64,000 nt of DNA from Gymnogyps californianus (Eukaryota > Chordata > Aves > Accipitriformes > Cathartidae): NCBI RefSeq assembly GCF_018139145.2, contig NC_059475.1:11518437-11582436 (forward strand), in the 5' to 3' direction. This document shows, piece by piece, positions 62,951-64,000 of this stretch; the stretch's first letter is position 1, and each line of letters starts with the position of its first letter. Under the pieces are notes generated by a model. It worked only from the letters and a program-made list of their open reading frames with translations, was not told the DNA's origin and made no database searches. A program made the position numbers and the translations under genes.

Positions 62951-64000
62951 GAGGTTGTGGATAAGCATACATTAACCCAAACTTTCTGATGAGGAGACAC
63001 AGAAGCGCTGACTGTGCAAAAAGACCTTTGTTATCATGGACAGTGGAAGTTCAGACTTGTGAACTGGAAATTCCTTGATGCAATCCCCATACCCTCACCC
63101 CCCAGAACATTGCTGTAAATACAGCAGTGGTGGTGTTTGTAGTGTTACTGTTGCCAGAATATTCCAGTTTGGGGGAGGGGAGGAGGGTGTCCTCAAAGAT
63201 TTTTTTTTTTTTTTCTTCTCTTCTTTTTTTAAACATAATAACAATCAAAAGAAAAAGGGGGGGGATAAATAAGAGCCGTTCTCTGCTTAAAGTTGCATTT
63301 GAATTGTAATTAAAATTTAGAATAAAATGGAGAGCTGTGGTTAAATAAGAAGACAATGACCTGCTAAATTAGCTGAAGGGCCCCACTCTTGTCATTCTTG
63401 AAGGCTTCAGAATTCTTACTGGCTTTATCCCCACTGCAGGCGGTGACGTGGGGCAAAGGTAGCGCATACTATTTTATAGAATTGGATGCAGTGAGCTATA
63501 GTTCCTTGGGCCAGTGCCTGAAGTCATCTCCAAATTCTTTTTCTCCTGTGTGCCCTCATTTTCCTTTCTGCAATATGATTTATGTCTCATTTCTCTTAAC
63601 CACCTTCTTGTGTTTTCCCTTTGTTGTTCCATGCCACTTTTCCTCTTCCCCACATGCTCGGGTTCTCCCAGCTTTCTTACCCATTGAATCTCACTTGCTG
63701 AAGTAGAATAATTTATTTCCTCTCTTTTTGGGAGAGGATTATCCAGACAACTGGCATGTTAAGTGCCTTTGGAAGATGGGTTGCCTGGAACGTTCACCAG
63801 CTATGGTATTCAAAAGTTATCCTGTCACCTCAGCTGACAAAGAAAATCTTGTTTGATCGTGGGTCCTAACTTCTCTTGAATGACAGCATAAGTGAGCAGG
63901 ATCTGGCTGGGTACTGCTGCTACACTTATCTGTCAATCTTAAACAACTCTGATGTCCGGAGTCACAGCTATCCTTCGTTTTTCACAGAGCTACTATTTAA
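62951..64000. other. Intron 1 stretch to the window end
   Basis: AT-rich DNA with a G-rich/T-rich low-complexity patch at 63170-63270. The 105-codon frame at 63389-63706 is not recognised. No exon seen. Confidence 0.5.

Larger units (their letters stand above)
3611..64000 (+). other. GALNT18: GALNT18 intron 1 (5' part, continues beyond the window)
   Basis: The exon ends at a GT donor at 3611. No frame in the remaining 60 kb encodes the expected next GALNT18 segment (the rest of the stem, then the beginning of the catalytic domain). Vertebrate GALNT18 is known to be a large gene with a very long first intron, so the rest of the window is best read as intron 1. Base composition is AT-rich after the CpG island. 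Its contents are transposable element remnants, simple repeats and unannotated single-copy DNA. A small host gene nested within it cannot be excluded, but none was recognised. Confidence 0.8.

Noticed and set aside
4211..64000. GALNT18 exon 2 or a nested gene or tRNA in the intron
   Set aside because: No frame encodes the expected next stem/catalytic segment, and no tRNA-like box B (GGTTCGAATCC type) with a fitting cloverleaf was seen. A very short exon could still be missed by eye; a spliced alignment of the GALNT18 protein would settle it.

Overview
The window is vertebrate nuclear DNA, almost certainly from a bird and probably a non-galliform (Neoaves) species. It has long AT-rich non-coding stretches, one CpG island and spliceable exon structure. 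It also carries a CR1 LINE 3' tail and several ~0.4-0.6 kb LTRs of a type that I recognise as common in avian genomes. Nothing bacterial, plasmid-like or CRISPR-like is present.

Only one protein-coding exon can be supported. This is the first coding exon of GALNT18 (polypeptide N-acetylgalactosaminyltransferase 18, formerly GALNTL4) on the + strand, ATG at 3376, splice donor at 3611. It encodes the cytoplasmic tail, the signal anchor and the start of the stem of this type II membrane protein. It sits inside a CpG island (about 2460-4200) whose upstream part has GC boxes and an inverted CCAAT box and is the likely promoter. A short out-of-frame uORF (3360-3440) overlaps the start codon.

Region by region: 1-2460 is 5' intergenic DNA with no gene seen. 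2460-4200 is the CpG island, promoter, 5' UTR, exon 1 and a very GC-rich start of intron 1. From 3611 to the end of the window everything reads as GALNT18 intron 1; no second exon was found. The intron carries a cluster of four solo LTR-type insertions between 29.9 and 43.0 kb (29928-30511, 36272-37425, 40721-41315, 42594-42997), all in antisense orientation to GALNT18. It also has one young CR1 tail (40312-40404), several much older CR1/L3/MIR-like fragments, three long poly-C tracts, and assorted microsatellites and small inverted repeats.

The remaining open reading frames of 60-220 codons are chance frames, frames inside LTRs, or shadows in the CpG island. They show no recognisable domains and many lack an ATG. 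I did not find a convincing undescribed system. The best leads are the overlapping uORF at the GALNT18 start, the antisense LTR cluster with preserved TATA/CRE promoter elements, the LTR with an internal 41-52 bp minisatellite, and the same-strand poly-C tracts.
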